Assembly: GCA_944363705.1 (NCBI GenBank)
Contig: CALVUY010000004.1
Location: 1 to 38,015 of the forward strand
Direction of reading: 5' to 3'
Source: an uncultured Bacilli bacterium
Lineage (GTDB): Bacteria > Bacillota_I > Bacilli_A > RF39 > UBA660
Length of the DNA: 38,015 bases
The translations under genes and the position numbers were made by a program. This document shows, piece after piece, positions 1 to 7,769 of the stretch. The notes beneath the pieces were generated by a model, which did not search any database, was not told the origin of the DNA, and was given only the letters and a program-made list of their open reading frames with translations. Every line of letters begins with the position of its first letter. Positions within the stretch are counted from its first letter, which is position 1.

Positions 1-33
1 ATCCTTACTACTCTTAGTATAAGCATCTTTCAA
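1..33 (-). CDS. Possible 5' end of a gene running off the window
   Basis: A TTG codon (positions 33-31) is preceded ten bases upstream by an AGGAG-type ribosome binding site (44-48, minus strand). It opens a frame of eleven codons beginning LKDAYTKSS that runs off the left edge. Nothing can be said about function. An ATG at 26-24 in another frame is a weaker alternative because its spacing from the binding site is too long. The call rests only on the ribosome binding site and the absence of stops in a very short stretch. Confidence 0.3.
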   Translation of the reverse strand, partial: MKDAYTKSSKD

Positions 34-86
34 TTTTATCTATCTCCTATCTTAGAAAGTATTGTACCAAAAATAAAAAGAAATTA

Positions 87-707
87 CTACTGTTTAGTAA
101 CTTCTATTACTTTATTTAACACATCTTTATACTTATCATAAGCATTTTCATCTTTCATAACAAGAAAATCATCTATACTAACCATTTTATTTTCTTTTAT
201 ATTTTTATTATCTTTAGTAGTAATAATTTCTGCCTTTATTTTACCACTACCACTTCTAAATAAATTAAGGGCTTCATCTGCTTTAACTTTAACAACACCT
301 AAGACTTCTTTAGGATCAAAATTAAAACTATTAATATTTCCTTCAAATAAATCAATATAAATATTTGCTTTCGCTCTATCTTTTATAAGAACATCATTTT
401 TAAGTTTATCCATTTTCCAAACATCAATATTTACAAGTGTAGCATCACTACTATCTATATCAAGCCCTATTTCTTCTTTTATTTTGCGTCTAAAGGCTTC
501 TTTAATAGTCTCTCCTTTTAAAACATGACCTGAGGCCGTAGTATAAAACTTATGGCTATCACTTCTTATTTGAAAGTAAATACTTCCATCCTTCTCATAT
601 AATCAACAATGAACTGTATTATGCCAAAGTCCTTCTTTATGAACTTCATCACGACTCTTATAACCTAAATAGTTTCCATTTTCATCATAATAATCTAAAT
701 ATTCCAT
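87..707 (-). pseudogene. NUDIX hydrolase (IDI-like) interrupted by an in-frame TGA
   Basis: The full frame starts at an ATG at 707 behind a GAGGAATGA ribosome binding site and would give 206 residues. An N-terminal part reading KEGLWHNTVHC is followed by TGA (603-605), then LYEKDGSIYFQIR and a NUDIX-type box (GHVLKGETIKEAFRRKIKEE). In relatives of the IPP-isomerase-like NUDIX family the residue after NTVHC is usually Trp or another large hydrophobic residue, so a TGG to TGA change is the simplest explanation. The frame is exact on both sides of the stop (172 codons from the terminal TAG). An internal ATG at 413 could only give the C-terminal half without the NUDIX box. It is probably a recent nonsense mutation or an assembly error. 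Readthrough is less likely because TGA is a working stop elsewhere in the window. Confidence 0.75.
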
Positions 708-739
708 CTAATCATTCCTCTTATAAATTATTTTTAAAA

Positions 740-761
740 GAAAAAGACTGCCGAAGCAGCC
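740..761 (-). terminator. Intrinsic terminator of the first surface-protein gene
   Basis: Read on the minus strand, GGCTGC-TTCG-GCAGTC forms a six-pair stem with a UUCG tetraloop followed by a run of T. It lies just past the TAA of the 773-1690 gene. Confidence 0.85.
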
Positions 762-772
762 ATTTTTTCTTA

Positions 773-1690
773 TTAATTATGAAGTCTTCTATAAGTTAAA
801 GCAACACCAGCAATACCAACAACAGTAAGACCTAAGAATAGTAAAATACCATCACTAGTTTCAGGATTTGCTACTTCTTCACTAACTTCTTCTTTAGGAT
901 TATCAGAAACATTTTCATCTTCTCCTGGTACAACAGGAACTTCTTCTACTTCTTTAGCTTGTAATGTATAACCATATTCACAATCACGATCAAGTGGTGT
1001 TGTTGTATTACCAACATAATGTTTATCATTACTTACGATTTCATAAGTGTCTTCTAAGCCATTTACAATATTAGAAGATATATCTTCTTTTTCAGAGTAG
1101 ATATTTCCATTTTTATATAATGTAAAGATAGAATCTCCAATATTAGCACTAGTAGTACCATCTGCTAAAACAGCAACATTACCATAAACATTAGTAGTAC
1201 CAGTTGATGTATATGTTCCACTACTTCTAATTTCTAAATTACCATATACATTAACTATACCTTCATTAATTAAAACACCTTTAGTACCTGCTGGAATAGC
1301 AAGAGTTCCTTTAACAGTTAAAGTAGAGTTTTCACTATTAGTTAGTTTTACTGGTAAAATATCTCTACCAGTATCAATTTGCATAATGAATTGTTTACCA
1401 CCATTAACAACAGATACAGTATTATTAGTTGTAATATTAACTACATTATTTTCATATTTTAATGTTACATCACCACTAACTAAACTAATACGACCATTTT
1501 CTCCAATCCAAGTTTCACCAGTAAATGTTAGCGTATCATCCTTTGTAATTGTTAAAGCTGTTCCACCCTCAAGTTCAGTAAGCTTATCTTCTAGTTTAAT
1601 TTCAGCAGCATTAACATTAACAACACTTAATGATATAACCATAACAAATGCAAATGTTAAAATAGATAATCCTTTTTTCAAATTCTTCAT
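773..1690 (-). CDS. Sortase-anchored surface protein, NPETSD tail
   Basis: A 305-residue exported protein. Residues 1-28 are a signal peptide (basic MKNLKKG, then a hydrophobic stretch ending near VNAAE). The middle is rich in short beta-type repeats with many Thr, Asn and Gly, resembling a small beta-solenoid. The C-terminus has NPETSDG, a hydrophobic segment (ILLFLGLTVVGIAG) and a basic end (YRRLHN), which is the layout of a cell-wall sorting signal. The same tail ends the neighbouring 1788-2840 protein, so the two are paralogous in their anchor. NPxT[SGN] fits class B sortases better than LPXTG, and a class B sortase lies at 3790-4644. Start is supported by AAAGGAG eight bases upstream. 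The ligand or function is unknown. Confidence 0.8.
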   Translation of the reverse strand: MKNLKKGLSILTFAFVMVISLSVVNVNAAEIKLEDKLTELEGGTALTITKDDTLTFTGETWIGENGRISLVSGDVTLKYENNVVNITTNNTVSVVNGGKQFIMQIDTGRDILPVKLTNSENSTLTVKGTLAIPAGTKGVLINEGIVNVYGNLEIRSSGTYTSTGTTNVYGNVAVLADGTTSANIGDSIFTLYKNGNIYSEKEDISSNIVNGLEDTYEIVSNDKHYVGNTTTPLDRDCEYGYTLQAKEVEEVPVVPGEDENVSDNPKEEVSEEVANPETSDGILLFLGLTVVGIAGVALTYRRLHN

Positions 1691-1748
1691 TTCTTATTCT
1701 CCTTTCTATTATAAGGATAGCAAATAATTAGAAAAAAGTAAACATCAA

Positions 1749-1782
1749 AAAAGTACTAATTAATTTATTAATCAGTACTTTT
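1749..1782 (-). terminator. Terminator between the two surface-protein genes
   Basis: AAAAGTACT and AGTACTTTT form a nine-pair stem. The inner arms (ATTAAT/ATTAAT) extend it, and a T-rich tail follows on the minus strand. It lies just past the TAA of the 1788-2840 gene, so the two surface genes are probably separate transcription units. Confidence 0.75.
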
Positions 1783-1787
1783 ACATT

Positions 1788-2840
1788 TTAATTATGAAGT
1801 CTTCTATAAGTTAATACACTACCTGCAATTCCTACAGCAGTTAAACCTAAGAATAGTAAGATTCCATCACTTGTTTCAGGATTTTCTTCATTACTAACTT
1901 CTTCTGTTTCTTCTGTAACATCAGTTACTGGTGTTAATTCTTCAAGAACTAAATTACCATCAGCATCAGTTGTAATATTATAATCATCAGTTACATCCTC
2001 ATTAACTGCCTTATCATAAATTGCATAATCACCTTTATCAGCAGCAGAGTTTAATGTTGCATTGGTAATATTAAAACTACTAAAATCTGGATTAGTACTA
2101 TCAATTTGATGCCTAATAGCAGAATTTTCTACTGATGTAAACGTTCCACCCGTTACAGTAGCAGACCCTAAGTTATCTAAAGCGAAAGTTTTTTGACTAG
2201 TAAAAGTACCATTTGTAATTGTAATAGCAGTATTTTCATTATTTTTAATAGCATCTCGTACGGCTTCAAAAGTGCCTCCATTAATTGTCATAGTTGGTAA
2301 ATCTGCACTTAATTCATTGTATTTAATATTACCAATCAATGAAGTAGTTTGAGAATTAGTTGTAAAGACACCTCCATTAATTGTAAGGTTAATACCCTCA
2401 TTTCTTACTGCATAAGTATCTGTACTTGTTGTAAAGTTACCACTTTCAATTATTAATGTTCCATAATTAGTAATAGGACCATAAGTAGATTGTGCTACAT
2501 TAGTTACAGTACCAGTACCTACACTATCCATAATAGTTAAAACTCCACCTTCATTTACCTTAATCGCTTCACAAGGGGCTGTTTGATTATCATGAAGATA
2601 ATTAGTTAAAGTAAATCCAGCTAAATCTAGGGTGACTGTTTGACCTGCTAAAACTTCAAAATCTTCATCAGCATCACCTGTTAGAGTAACCTTATAATTA
2701 TTTTCGCCTAAATCATCCACTGTAACATTACTACCAGCATACTCTACATTATCTACAGTAGTAGCTTCTACGCTCATCATTGGAATAAAGGCACAACATC
2801 CAACAATAATCATAGATAAAATTGTTTTTAAGTTTTTCAT
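1788..2840 (-). CDS. Sortase-anchored surface protein with pectate-lyase-like repeats
   Basis: A 350-residue exported protein. Signal peptide at residues 1-26 (MKNLKTILSMIIVGCCAF, then MMSVEA). Residues 30-290 show recurring short units such as LTINGGVFTT, MTINGGTFEA, ITITNGTFTS and ATVTGGTFTS, spaced about 20-25 residues apart, typical of a right-handed parallel beta-helix. The acidic linker (EETEEVSNEE) leads to NPETSDG, a hydrophobic segment and YRRLHN, identical in layout to the 773-1690 protein. It is probably displayed on the cell wall by the sortase at 3790-4644. RBS GAGGAGG precedes the ATG. A role in adhesion or carbohydrate contact is a guess from the fold only. Confidence 0.8.
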   Translation of the reverse strand: MKNLKTILSMIIVGCCAFIPMMSVEATTVDNVEYAGSNVTVDDLGENNYKVTLTGDADEDFEVLAGQTVTLDLAGFTLTNYLHDNQTAPCEAIKVNEGGVLTIMDSVGTGTVTNVAQSTYGPITNYGTLIIESGNFTTSTDTYAVRNEGINLTINGGVFTTNSQTTSLIGNIKYNELSADLPTMTINGGTFEAVRDAIKNNENTAITITNGTFTSQKTFALDNLGSATVTGGTFTSVENSAIRHQIDSTNPDFSSFNITNATLNSAADKGDYAIYDKAVNEDVTDDYNITTDADGNLVLEELTPVTDVTEETEEVSNEENPETSDGILLFLGLTAVGIAGSVLTYRRLHN

Positions 2841-2965
2841 ATTTCCTCCTCTTTTTGAATATATTAGATAGGTTCCCTATCTTCATAATTATCATACTAA
2901 ATATTTAGAGTTAAGTCAATCTACAAAAAAATAAAATTTTTCCTTTTATGTAAACAATATCAATA

Positions 2966-3451
2966 TTAATTTTCTTCTTTTTTTAGTTCTTTCAATAATA
3001 TTCCTTTAATATTATCAACATCAGGGAAAATCAAATTTACACCCTTTTTCTTTAACTTAAATATTTTATTTACTTTTTCTAGTATTATGCGTCTTGTTTC
3101 GGATGGTACTTGTAACGCTTTACCTTTAACTGTATCAATATGATCTATAAATTTAGCAATTATAGGAAACATATTTTGGATTAAAAATGCATGTTTTCTA
3201 CCTCTATAATTACCAATTACAATAGTGTCACATTTTTTATATTTTTCTATCTTTTTTTCTATTATTTCCTCATATTTATCTGTTTTACTACTCATAGGAA
3301 CAAACCATAATATTTCACTATTATCTAGTTTTATACAAAAATAATTTGGTCGTGTAAAATTACCTTCGTGATTTTTCATTAGTTTTTCATCTCTAACAAC
3401 TTTAAAATATTCTTCCTTAATATGATAAACATATCCTTCTTTAATTTTCAT
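2966..3451 (-). CDS. Type III toxin-antitoxin endoribonuclease, ToxN/AbiQ superfamily, CptN-like
   Basis: A 161-residue basic protein. It has the segments usual in CptIN-family toxins: an N-terminal GYVYHIKEEYFKVV, a central CDTIVIGNYRG, AFLIQNMFPI, then FIDHIDTVKG and a C-terminal Lys-rich helix with GVNLIFPDVDNIKG. Known members are sequence-specific RNases held inactive by a repeated pseudoknot RNA encoded just upstream. Here exactly such an array (3605-3696), a promoter and an intervening terminator precede the gene, so the assignment rests on both sequence and locus layout. The ATG at 3451 has AGAGGTG upstream, and the start region can be folded into an RNA hairpin. Alternative: another ToxN-type family (ToxIN or TenpIN). 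The superfamily call is firmer than the subfamily. Confidence 0.8.
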   Translation of the reverse strand: MKIKEGYVYHIKEEYFKVVRDEKLMKNHEGNFTRPNYFCIKLDNSEILWFVPMSSKTDKYEEIIEKKIEKYKKCDTIVIGNYRGRKHAFLIQNMFPIIAKFIDHIDTVKGKALQVPSETRRIILEKVNKIFKLKKKGVNLIFPDVDNIKGILLKELKKEEN

Positions 3452-3452
3452 A

Positions 3453-3514
3453 TGACGAACACCTCTGCTTAATATTTGTAACTTAAGTGTACTATATAAA
3501 ATATACGTTCGTCA
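3453..3514 (-). promoter_or_regulatory. Inverted repeat in the toxin leader, possible start-site occlusion
   Basis: TGACGAAC (3453-3460) and GTTCGTCA (3507-3514) are a perfect 8-bp inverted repeat. On the toxin mRNA the downstream arm lies between the ribosome binding site (AGAGGTG) and the ATG, so pairing would hide the start. TTGACG in the upstream arm could also act as a -35 element for a toxin-proximal promoter, which I cannot exclude. Confidence 0.45.
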
Positions 3515-3559
3515 ATACATAAATTCGATTTTTTAAAATCTATAACTTTCTTATAAACA

Positions 3560-3593
3560 AAAATTCCCTATTCATTATAGAATAAGGAATTTT
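3560..3593 (-). terminator. Leaky-type terminator between antitoxin RNA and toxin gene
   Basis: AAAATTCC-c-TATTC pairs with GAATA-a-GGAATTTT around a six-base loop: 13 pairs with one mismatch, followed on the minus strand by TTTTTGTTT. In type III systems a terminator at this place sets the excess of antitoxin RNA over toxin mRNA. Confidence 0.85.
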
Positions 3594-3604
3594 AATTTAC
3601 TATA

Positions 3605-3696
3605 TGGTATGATTTATTACTCGCACCAACCACAAGCGAGAACATTTGACAAAATGGTATGATTTATTACTCGCGCCAACCACAAGCGAGAACATT
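3605..3696 (-). ncRNA. Type III antitoxin RNA array (CptI-like), two units
   Basis: There are two nearly identical units of about 42 bases (3605-3646 and 3655-3696), 50 bases apart, with a single substitution inside the unit (A/G at 3625 and 3675). Read on the minus strand each has CTCGC...GCGAG (five pairs) with the loop element UGGU able to pair with ACCA downstream of the stem, i.e. an H-type pseudoknot as in ToxI/CptI antitoxins. A consensus promoter lies immediately upstream, and a terminator and the toxin gene lie downstream, all on the same strand. A second related array lies at 25043-25136. Confidence 0.8.
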
Positions 3697-3708
3697 TACT
3701 TGATATTA

Positions 3709-3737
3709 ATTATATACTAAATATCTTAAGATGTCAA
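3709..3737 (-). promoter_or_regulatory. Sigma-A promoter of the type III toxin-antitoxin locus
   Basis: On the minus strand TTGACA (3737-3732) and TATAAT (3714-3709) are separated by exactly 17 bases. Both hexamers match the consensus fully. The expected start near 3702 is only a few bases before the first antitoxin unit. Confidence 0.85.
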
Positions 3738-3789
3738 ATTTCTATATCAAGCATATTAATATTATATGCAAAAAATAAAATCTATAACC

Positions 3790-4644
3790 TTATCTTAACT
3801 CTTTTTTTATTAACTTAGCATGCATAACTACTCTATTTCCAAAATTATCTTTACATGTCGATAGAGTTAATATTTTATCATTTGTATTAACTTCTGCAGA
3901 AAACTCTACTTCACTTCTGCTTTTCATTGTATTTAGAAATTCTTGATAGGCTTCATTGCTATTAAAATTAGGCGTAATATAATAACTTTCTTTAGGTATA
4001 GTATAAACACTAAATACTTGCCACATTGTATTTTCTGTAGGTGTTGAAAGCCTTATGATATGATTATCTTTATTGGTATACCAAGAACTATTAAGTATAT
4101 TTTTTAAACTTCCAAACATAGATCCTGTCAATCTACTATGGGCATAAAGAATAGTGTTTTGATTAAAATTAACCGCATCATTTCGATAGTCCATAAAAAC
4201 CCATCCTGCTTCATTTTTAGTTTTATCAAAAGCATGAGTTAAATAATAACTATTATCAGTAGTTTGGACTATAGGATAATTAATGTTTGTTCCTTTTACT
4301 TGAATCCATCCTACAGTATCTGGGTTTTTTGTAAGTAATTCATTAAAATTAACTTCTAAAAGACTCATTTTGATATAATTCCAATAATCATTATCTTTAT
4401 TATCAGGGGGATTAACATTTTCTGTATTTTCTGTATCTTCTTTTTCTTTTACTTTAGTATCTTTAACTACATCATCTGATATATTTTCTATTTCTTTATT
4501 ATCTTTTAACCATTGATATACTTGATTAATAGAAACAGCAAAGATAGAAAGAAAAAAAATCAAAAAAACTACTATTACCCATTTTCTAAATCTCAGTTTT
4601 TTCTTTCTTCTTTTCTTTTTTTGATACGTTACTCTAGATTCCAT
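3790..4644 (-). CDS. srtB: Class B sortase
   Basis: A 284-residue membrane-anchored transpeptidase. An N-terminal block of Lys and Arg (residues 9-21) is followed by one membrane segment (about 22-40), an acidic linker, and the sortase domain. Class B hallmarks are DTVGWIQVKGTNINYPIVQ, AGWVFMDYRN and the C-terminal LSTC. Catalytic residues by this numbering are His169 (in YAHS), Cys264 (in TLSTC) and Arg271 (in NRVV). The family cleaves NPxT-type sorting signals and joins the protein to peptidoglycan; the two NPETSD proteins upstream are its probable substrates. The start at 4644 is chosen because AAGGTGA is correctly placed; a longer frame begins at 4665 without a good binding site. Confidence 0.87.
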   Translation of the reverse strand: MESRVTYQKKKRRKKKLRFRKWVIVVFLIFFLSIFAVSINQVYQWLKDNKEIENISDDVVKDTKVKEKEDTENTENVNPPDNKDNDYWNYIKMSLLEVNFNELLTKNPDTVGWIQVKGTNINYPIVQTTDNSYYLTHAFDKTKNEAGWVFMDYRNDAVNFNQNTILYAHSRLTGSMFGSLKNILNSSWYTNKDNHIIRLSTPTENTMWQVFSVYTIPKESYYITPNFNSNEAYQEFLNTMKSRSEVEFSAEVNTNDKILTLSTCKDNFGNRVVMHAKLIKKELR

Positions 4645-4685
4645 ATCTTTTATCACCTTAATCAATTATATACCAAAAAAGATTA

Positions 4686-4713
4686 GAAAAAAAGTCCTAT
4701 TAGGCTTTTTCAT
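4686..4713 (-). terminator. topA terminator
   Basis: On the minus strand AAAAAGCC-TAATA-GGACTTTTT forms a stem with one bulge followed by seven T. It overlaps the TAA of topA. Confidence 0.7.
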
Positions 4714-6724
4714 AATCACACTTACTACATTTAATTTTATTTTCTTTTTCTACAAGCATCTCACCACAGTTTGGACATTTTTCTCCAGTAGGCTTATCCC
4801 AAAAGGCTTCTTTACACTTAGGAAAGTTACTACAACCATAGAATATTTTACCACGTCTTGTTTTTCTTTCTAGTATTTTACCATCACATTTAAGACAATT
4901 GCATACTTCAACCTCTTGTTTCTCTTCCTTTTTTATGTATTTACATTCTGGATAATTAGAACAAGCGACAAACTCTCCATAACGACCAGTTCTTTTAACT
5001 AAAGGACTACCACACTCTGGACACATTTCACCAGTCTCTTCAGCTTCTTTTTTCTCCATATCACTAAAAGCTTTCTTAACACGAGGTTCAAAAACATCAT
5101 AAAACTCTTTTAATACTTCATTCCAAACCAAGTTACCATCAGCAATTTTATCAAGTTCTTCTTCCATATTTTTAGTATATTCTACGTTTATTATATCACT
5201 AAAGAACTCTTGTAATTTATCAGTTGTCTCTATTCCTATTTCCGTTGGTACAAACTTCTTATCTTCTACTTTTACATAACCACGCATCTTTATAGTGTCA
5301 ATTGTTTTAGCATAAGTAGAAGGACGTCCTATTCCTAAATCTTCCATTTCTTTAATAAGCTTAGCTTCTGTATATCTTGCAGGTGGTTTAGTAAAGTGTT
5401 GTTCAGATAAGATATCACTAGCTTTATAATTATTTCCTTCTACAAGTTCAGGAATAATTTTATCTTCATTTTTCTCATAGTCACTATATACTTTTAAGTA
5501 ACCATCGAAGTTTAAGATACTTCCAGTCGCTTTAAATAAATAATCATTATTATTAAATATCAATGTTGTACTATCCATAATAGCATCTGCCATAAGAGAT
5601 GCCAATGCTCTTTTATAGATTAAACTATATAGTTTAAACTCGTCATTAGATAGGTATTGTTTTACTTTTAAAGGTTCTCTTAATATACTAGTTGGTCTAA
5701 TTCCTTCATGCGCATCTTGCACATTATCTGTTTTCTTAGCATGTTTAGTATAACCAATATACTTTTTACCAAAGTTCTCTTCAATATAATGGAAAGCACT
5801 ACCTACAAACTCATCAGAAAGTCTAATAGAGTCAGTTCTCATATAAGTAATAAGACCAACTGTTTCATCTCCTAAGTCAATTCCCTCATATAATTTCTGA
5901 GCGATAGACATAGTCTTTTTAGCCGTAAAGCCTAACTTAGTAGATGCTTCTTGCTGTAGAGTTGAAGTTATAAAAGGAGCCCTGCTAGCTTTCTTTCTTT
6001 TCTTCTTTTCAATACTACTTAAGTTATAATAATCTCCTAAAGACTCCAATACCTTATTAGCTTCCAACTCATTATGAAGTTTAATATCTTCATCTTTATA
6101 TTTAAAAAGATTCGCTTCTGTATCTTCGATGATAGCAGTTATTGTAAAGTACTCTTCTGGAACAAAAGCCTCTATTTCACGCTCTCTATCAACAATAAGT
6201 TTTAAAGCTACACTTTGCACACGTCCGGCACTCTTCGCTTTTATTTTAGACTGTAATAACTTAGATAATCTAAAACCAATTATTCTATCAAGTATTCTTC
6301 TAGTCTCTTGACTCTTAACTAAGTTATCATCTATTTTAGTAGGATGCTTAATTGCATCAAGTACTTTATCTTTAGTAATTTCGTGAAATAACACTCTATC
6401 ATAATCTTTATCTTTAATATTTAAAGCTTCTTTTAAATGCCAAGAAATCGCTTCTCCCTCACGATCAGGGTCAGTTGCAAGTATAACATGGCTAGCATCT
6501 TTAACATCTTTTTTTAACTCTGTAATTATCTTTTTCTTACCTTTTAATGGTACATAATTAGGTTTAAAACCATTTTCTATATCAACACCAAGCCCTAAAG
6601 GTCCACTAGTCGCTAAATCTCTAATATGCCCCTGGCTTGCTACTACTTTATAATCATTACCTAAGTATTTTTCAATAGTTTTACTTTTACTAGGACTTTC
6701 CACTATCACTAAGTTTTTAGACAT
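4700..6724 (-). CDS. topA: DNA topoisomerase I
   Basis: A 674-residue type IA topoisomerase that relaxes negative supercoils. The Toprim domain starts at residue 4 (NLVIVESPSKSKTIEKYLG) and carries the acidic triad region DPDREGEA at 85-92. The active-site Tyr is Tyr294 in GLITYMRTDSIR. The C-terminus has three zinc-ribbon modules (CPECGSPLVKR...CSNYPEC, CLKCDGKILERK...CSNFPKC, CPNCGEM...CSKC), the usual firmicute arrangement. Length and domain order are normal. The start at 6724 is preceded by GAAGGGA. Its neighbour rnhB is often found close to topA in Firmicutes. Confidence 0.97.
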   Translation of the reverse strand: MSKNLVIVESPSKSKTIEKYLGNDYKVVASQGHIRDLATSGPLGLGVDIENGFKPNYVPLKGKKKIITELKKDVKDASHVILATDPDREGEAISWHLKEALNIKDKDYDRVLFHEITKDKVLDAIKHPTKIDDNLVKSQETRRILDRIIGFRLSKLLQSKIKAKSAGRVQSVALKLIVDREREIEAFVPEEYFTITAIIEDTEANLFKYKDEDIKLHNELEANKVLESLGDYYNLSSIEKKKRKKASRAPFITSTLQQEASTKLGFTAKKTMSIAQKLYEGIDLGDETVGLITYMRTDSIRLSDEFVGSAFHYIEENFGKKYIGYTKHAKKTDNVQDAHEGIRPTSILREPLKVKQYLSNDEFKLYSLIYKRALASLMADAIMDSTTLIFNNNDYLFKATGSILNFDGYLKVYSDYEKNEDKIIPELVEGNNYKASDILSEQHFTKPPARYTEAKLIKEMEDLGIGRPSTYAKTIDTIKMRGYVKVEDKKFVPTEIGIETTDKLQEFFSDIINVEYTKNMEEELDKIADGNLVWNEVLKEFYDVFEPRVKKAFSDMEKKEAEETGEMCPECGSPLVKRTGRYGEFVACSNYPECKYIKKEEKQEVEVCNCLKCDGKILERKTRRGKIFYGCSNFPKCKEAFWDKPTGEKCPNCGEMLVEKENKIKCSKCDYEKA

Positions 6725-6763
6725 CTAATCCCTTCTTTCATACAAATTTATACATGAGAATCA

Positions 6764-7741
6764 TTACTTTGTCAACTCTAAATATTCACTAACAGGTCCA
6801 TAACTTCTTCTATGCTCATCCAAAATACCATATTTTTTTATGGCCTCTAAGTGCTTCTTAGTAGGATAACCTTTATTATTCTTAAAGTCATACATAGGGT
6901 ATTTTAAATCTAACTCATCTAACATTCTATCCCTTGTTACTTTAGCGATGACAGAAGCAGCAGATATTGTAATACTTTTTAAATCTCCTTTAATAATAGA
7001 AGTACTTGGAATATCTATATCTAGCCTCATCGCATCTATTAAGACATGTTCTATCTTACAAGAACAATTATTAATCGCTTCCTTCATTGCCATCTTTGTC
7101 GCTTCATAAATATTAACTTCATCTATTTTTTTCTCACTTATAATACCAACACCTACTCCTAAAGCTTGTCTCATAATCTCATCATAAAAGTATTCTCTTT
7201 TCTTTTCACTAAGTTTTTTAGAATCAGTTAAGCCATCTAAATTGAATTGTTCTGGTAAAACAACACAAGCAGCGACTACAGGACCTACTAAAGGACCTCT
7301 TCCTACTTCATCAACACCAGCGATAAAGTTTATTCCTTCTTCTCTTAATTTTCTTTCAAAATAATAATTATCTTTAAGACATACTTTTAGTTCTAATTCT
7401 TTAATTAGTTTCTTCTCTTTAGGTCTATTTAATCTTTTCTTTATTTCTAAACAATCTTCTAATGATAAGAATCTATAACCATTAATTAAAACTATATCTT
7501 GATATTCAGGTAAATTACATCCTATTTCAAAACAATCTTTATATTTTACTTCTACACCAAAAGCTCCTATTCTAGTAGACCATTCTAACTCATCATAAAA
7601 CTCTTTAGAACAAGTTAAATCTATATCATCTGTTTTATCTATAATATCCTGACATACTAAACTCGCTCCACTAATTACTATATATTTATCTTTAGGTAAA
7701 TCTAATTTTTCTAGCTCTTTAAATATCTCTAACTTATTCAT
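6764..7741 (-). CDS. rnhB: Ribonuclease HII with an N-terminal nucleotidyltransferase-like domain
   Basis: A 325-residue protein, about 110 residues longer than usual RNase HII. Residues 128-325 are a complete RNase HII, which cuts RNA in RNA/DNA hybrids and at misinserted ribonucleotides: [14 protein letters not shown] with catalytic Asp144 and Glu145, Asp236 in LIDAM, and Asp271 in KVTRDR. Residues 18-100 look like a minimal nucleotidyltransferase fold: ISGASLV, then TDDIDL with Asp39 and Asp41, matching the hG[GS]-x(n)-DhDh pattern. The join is continuous and the N-terminal part has the same codon style, so this is a fusion and not a misread start. The RBS AAAGGATG precedes the ATG at 7741. 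The added domain may help target the nuclease, but that is open. Confidence 0.9.
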   Translation of the reverse strand: MNKLEIFKELEKLDLPKDKYIVISGASLVCQDIIDKTDDIDLTCSKEFYDELEWSTRIGAFGVEVKYKDCFEIGCNLPEYQDIVLINGYRFLSLEDCLEIKKRLNRPKEKKLIKELELKVCLKDNYYFERKLREEGINFIAGVDEVGRGPLVGPVVAACVVLPEQFNLDGLTDSKKLSEKKREYFYDEIMRQALGVGVGIISEKKIDEVNIYEATKMAMKEAINNCSCKIEHVLIDAMRLDIDIPSTSIIKGDLKSITISAASVIAKVTRDRMLDELDLKYPMYDFKNNKGYPTKKHLEAIKKYGILDEHRRSYGPVSEYLELTK

Positions 7742-7769
7742 AAACTACATCCTTTACTTTTAACTATCC

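Noticed and set aside
87-707. Genetic code 4 (TGA read as Trp) for the whole genome
   Set aside because: TGA ends sigE, spoIIGA, comEC, the methyltransferase-like gene and the 58-residue gene at family-typical ends, twice as ATGA overlaps, and all Trp codons in intact genes are TGG.
1386-1727. Plus-strand ORF of 113 codons
   Set aside because: It lies antisense within a well-supported surface-protein gene and has low-complexity composition without its own binding site.
2841-2965. Small gene or RNA in the gap between the surface protein and the toxin
   Set aside because: No frame with a binding site and no stable hairpin; only an AT-rich spacer was seen.
3605-3696. CRISPR array
   Set aside because: There are only two units with conserved middles and no variable spacers or Cas genes; the layout matches a type III antitoxin.
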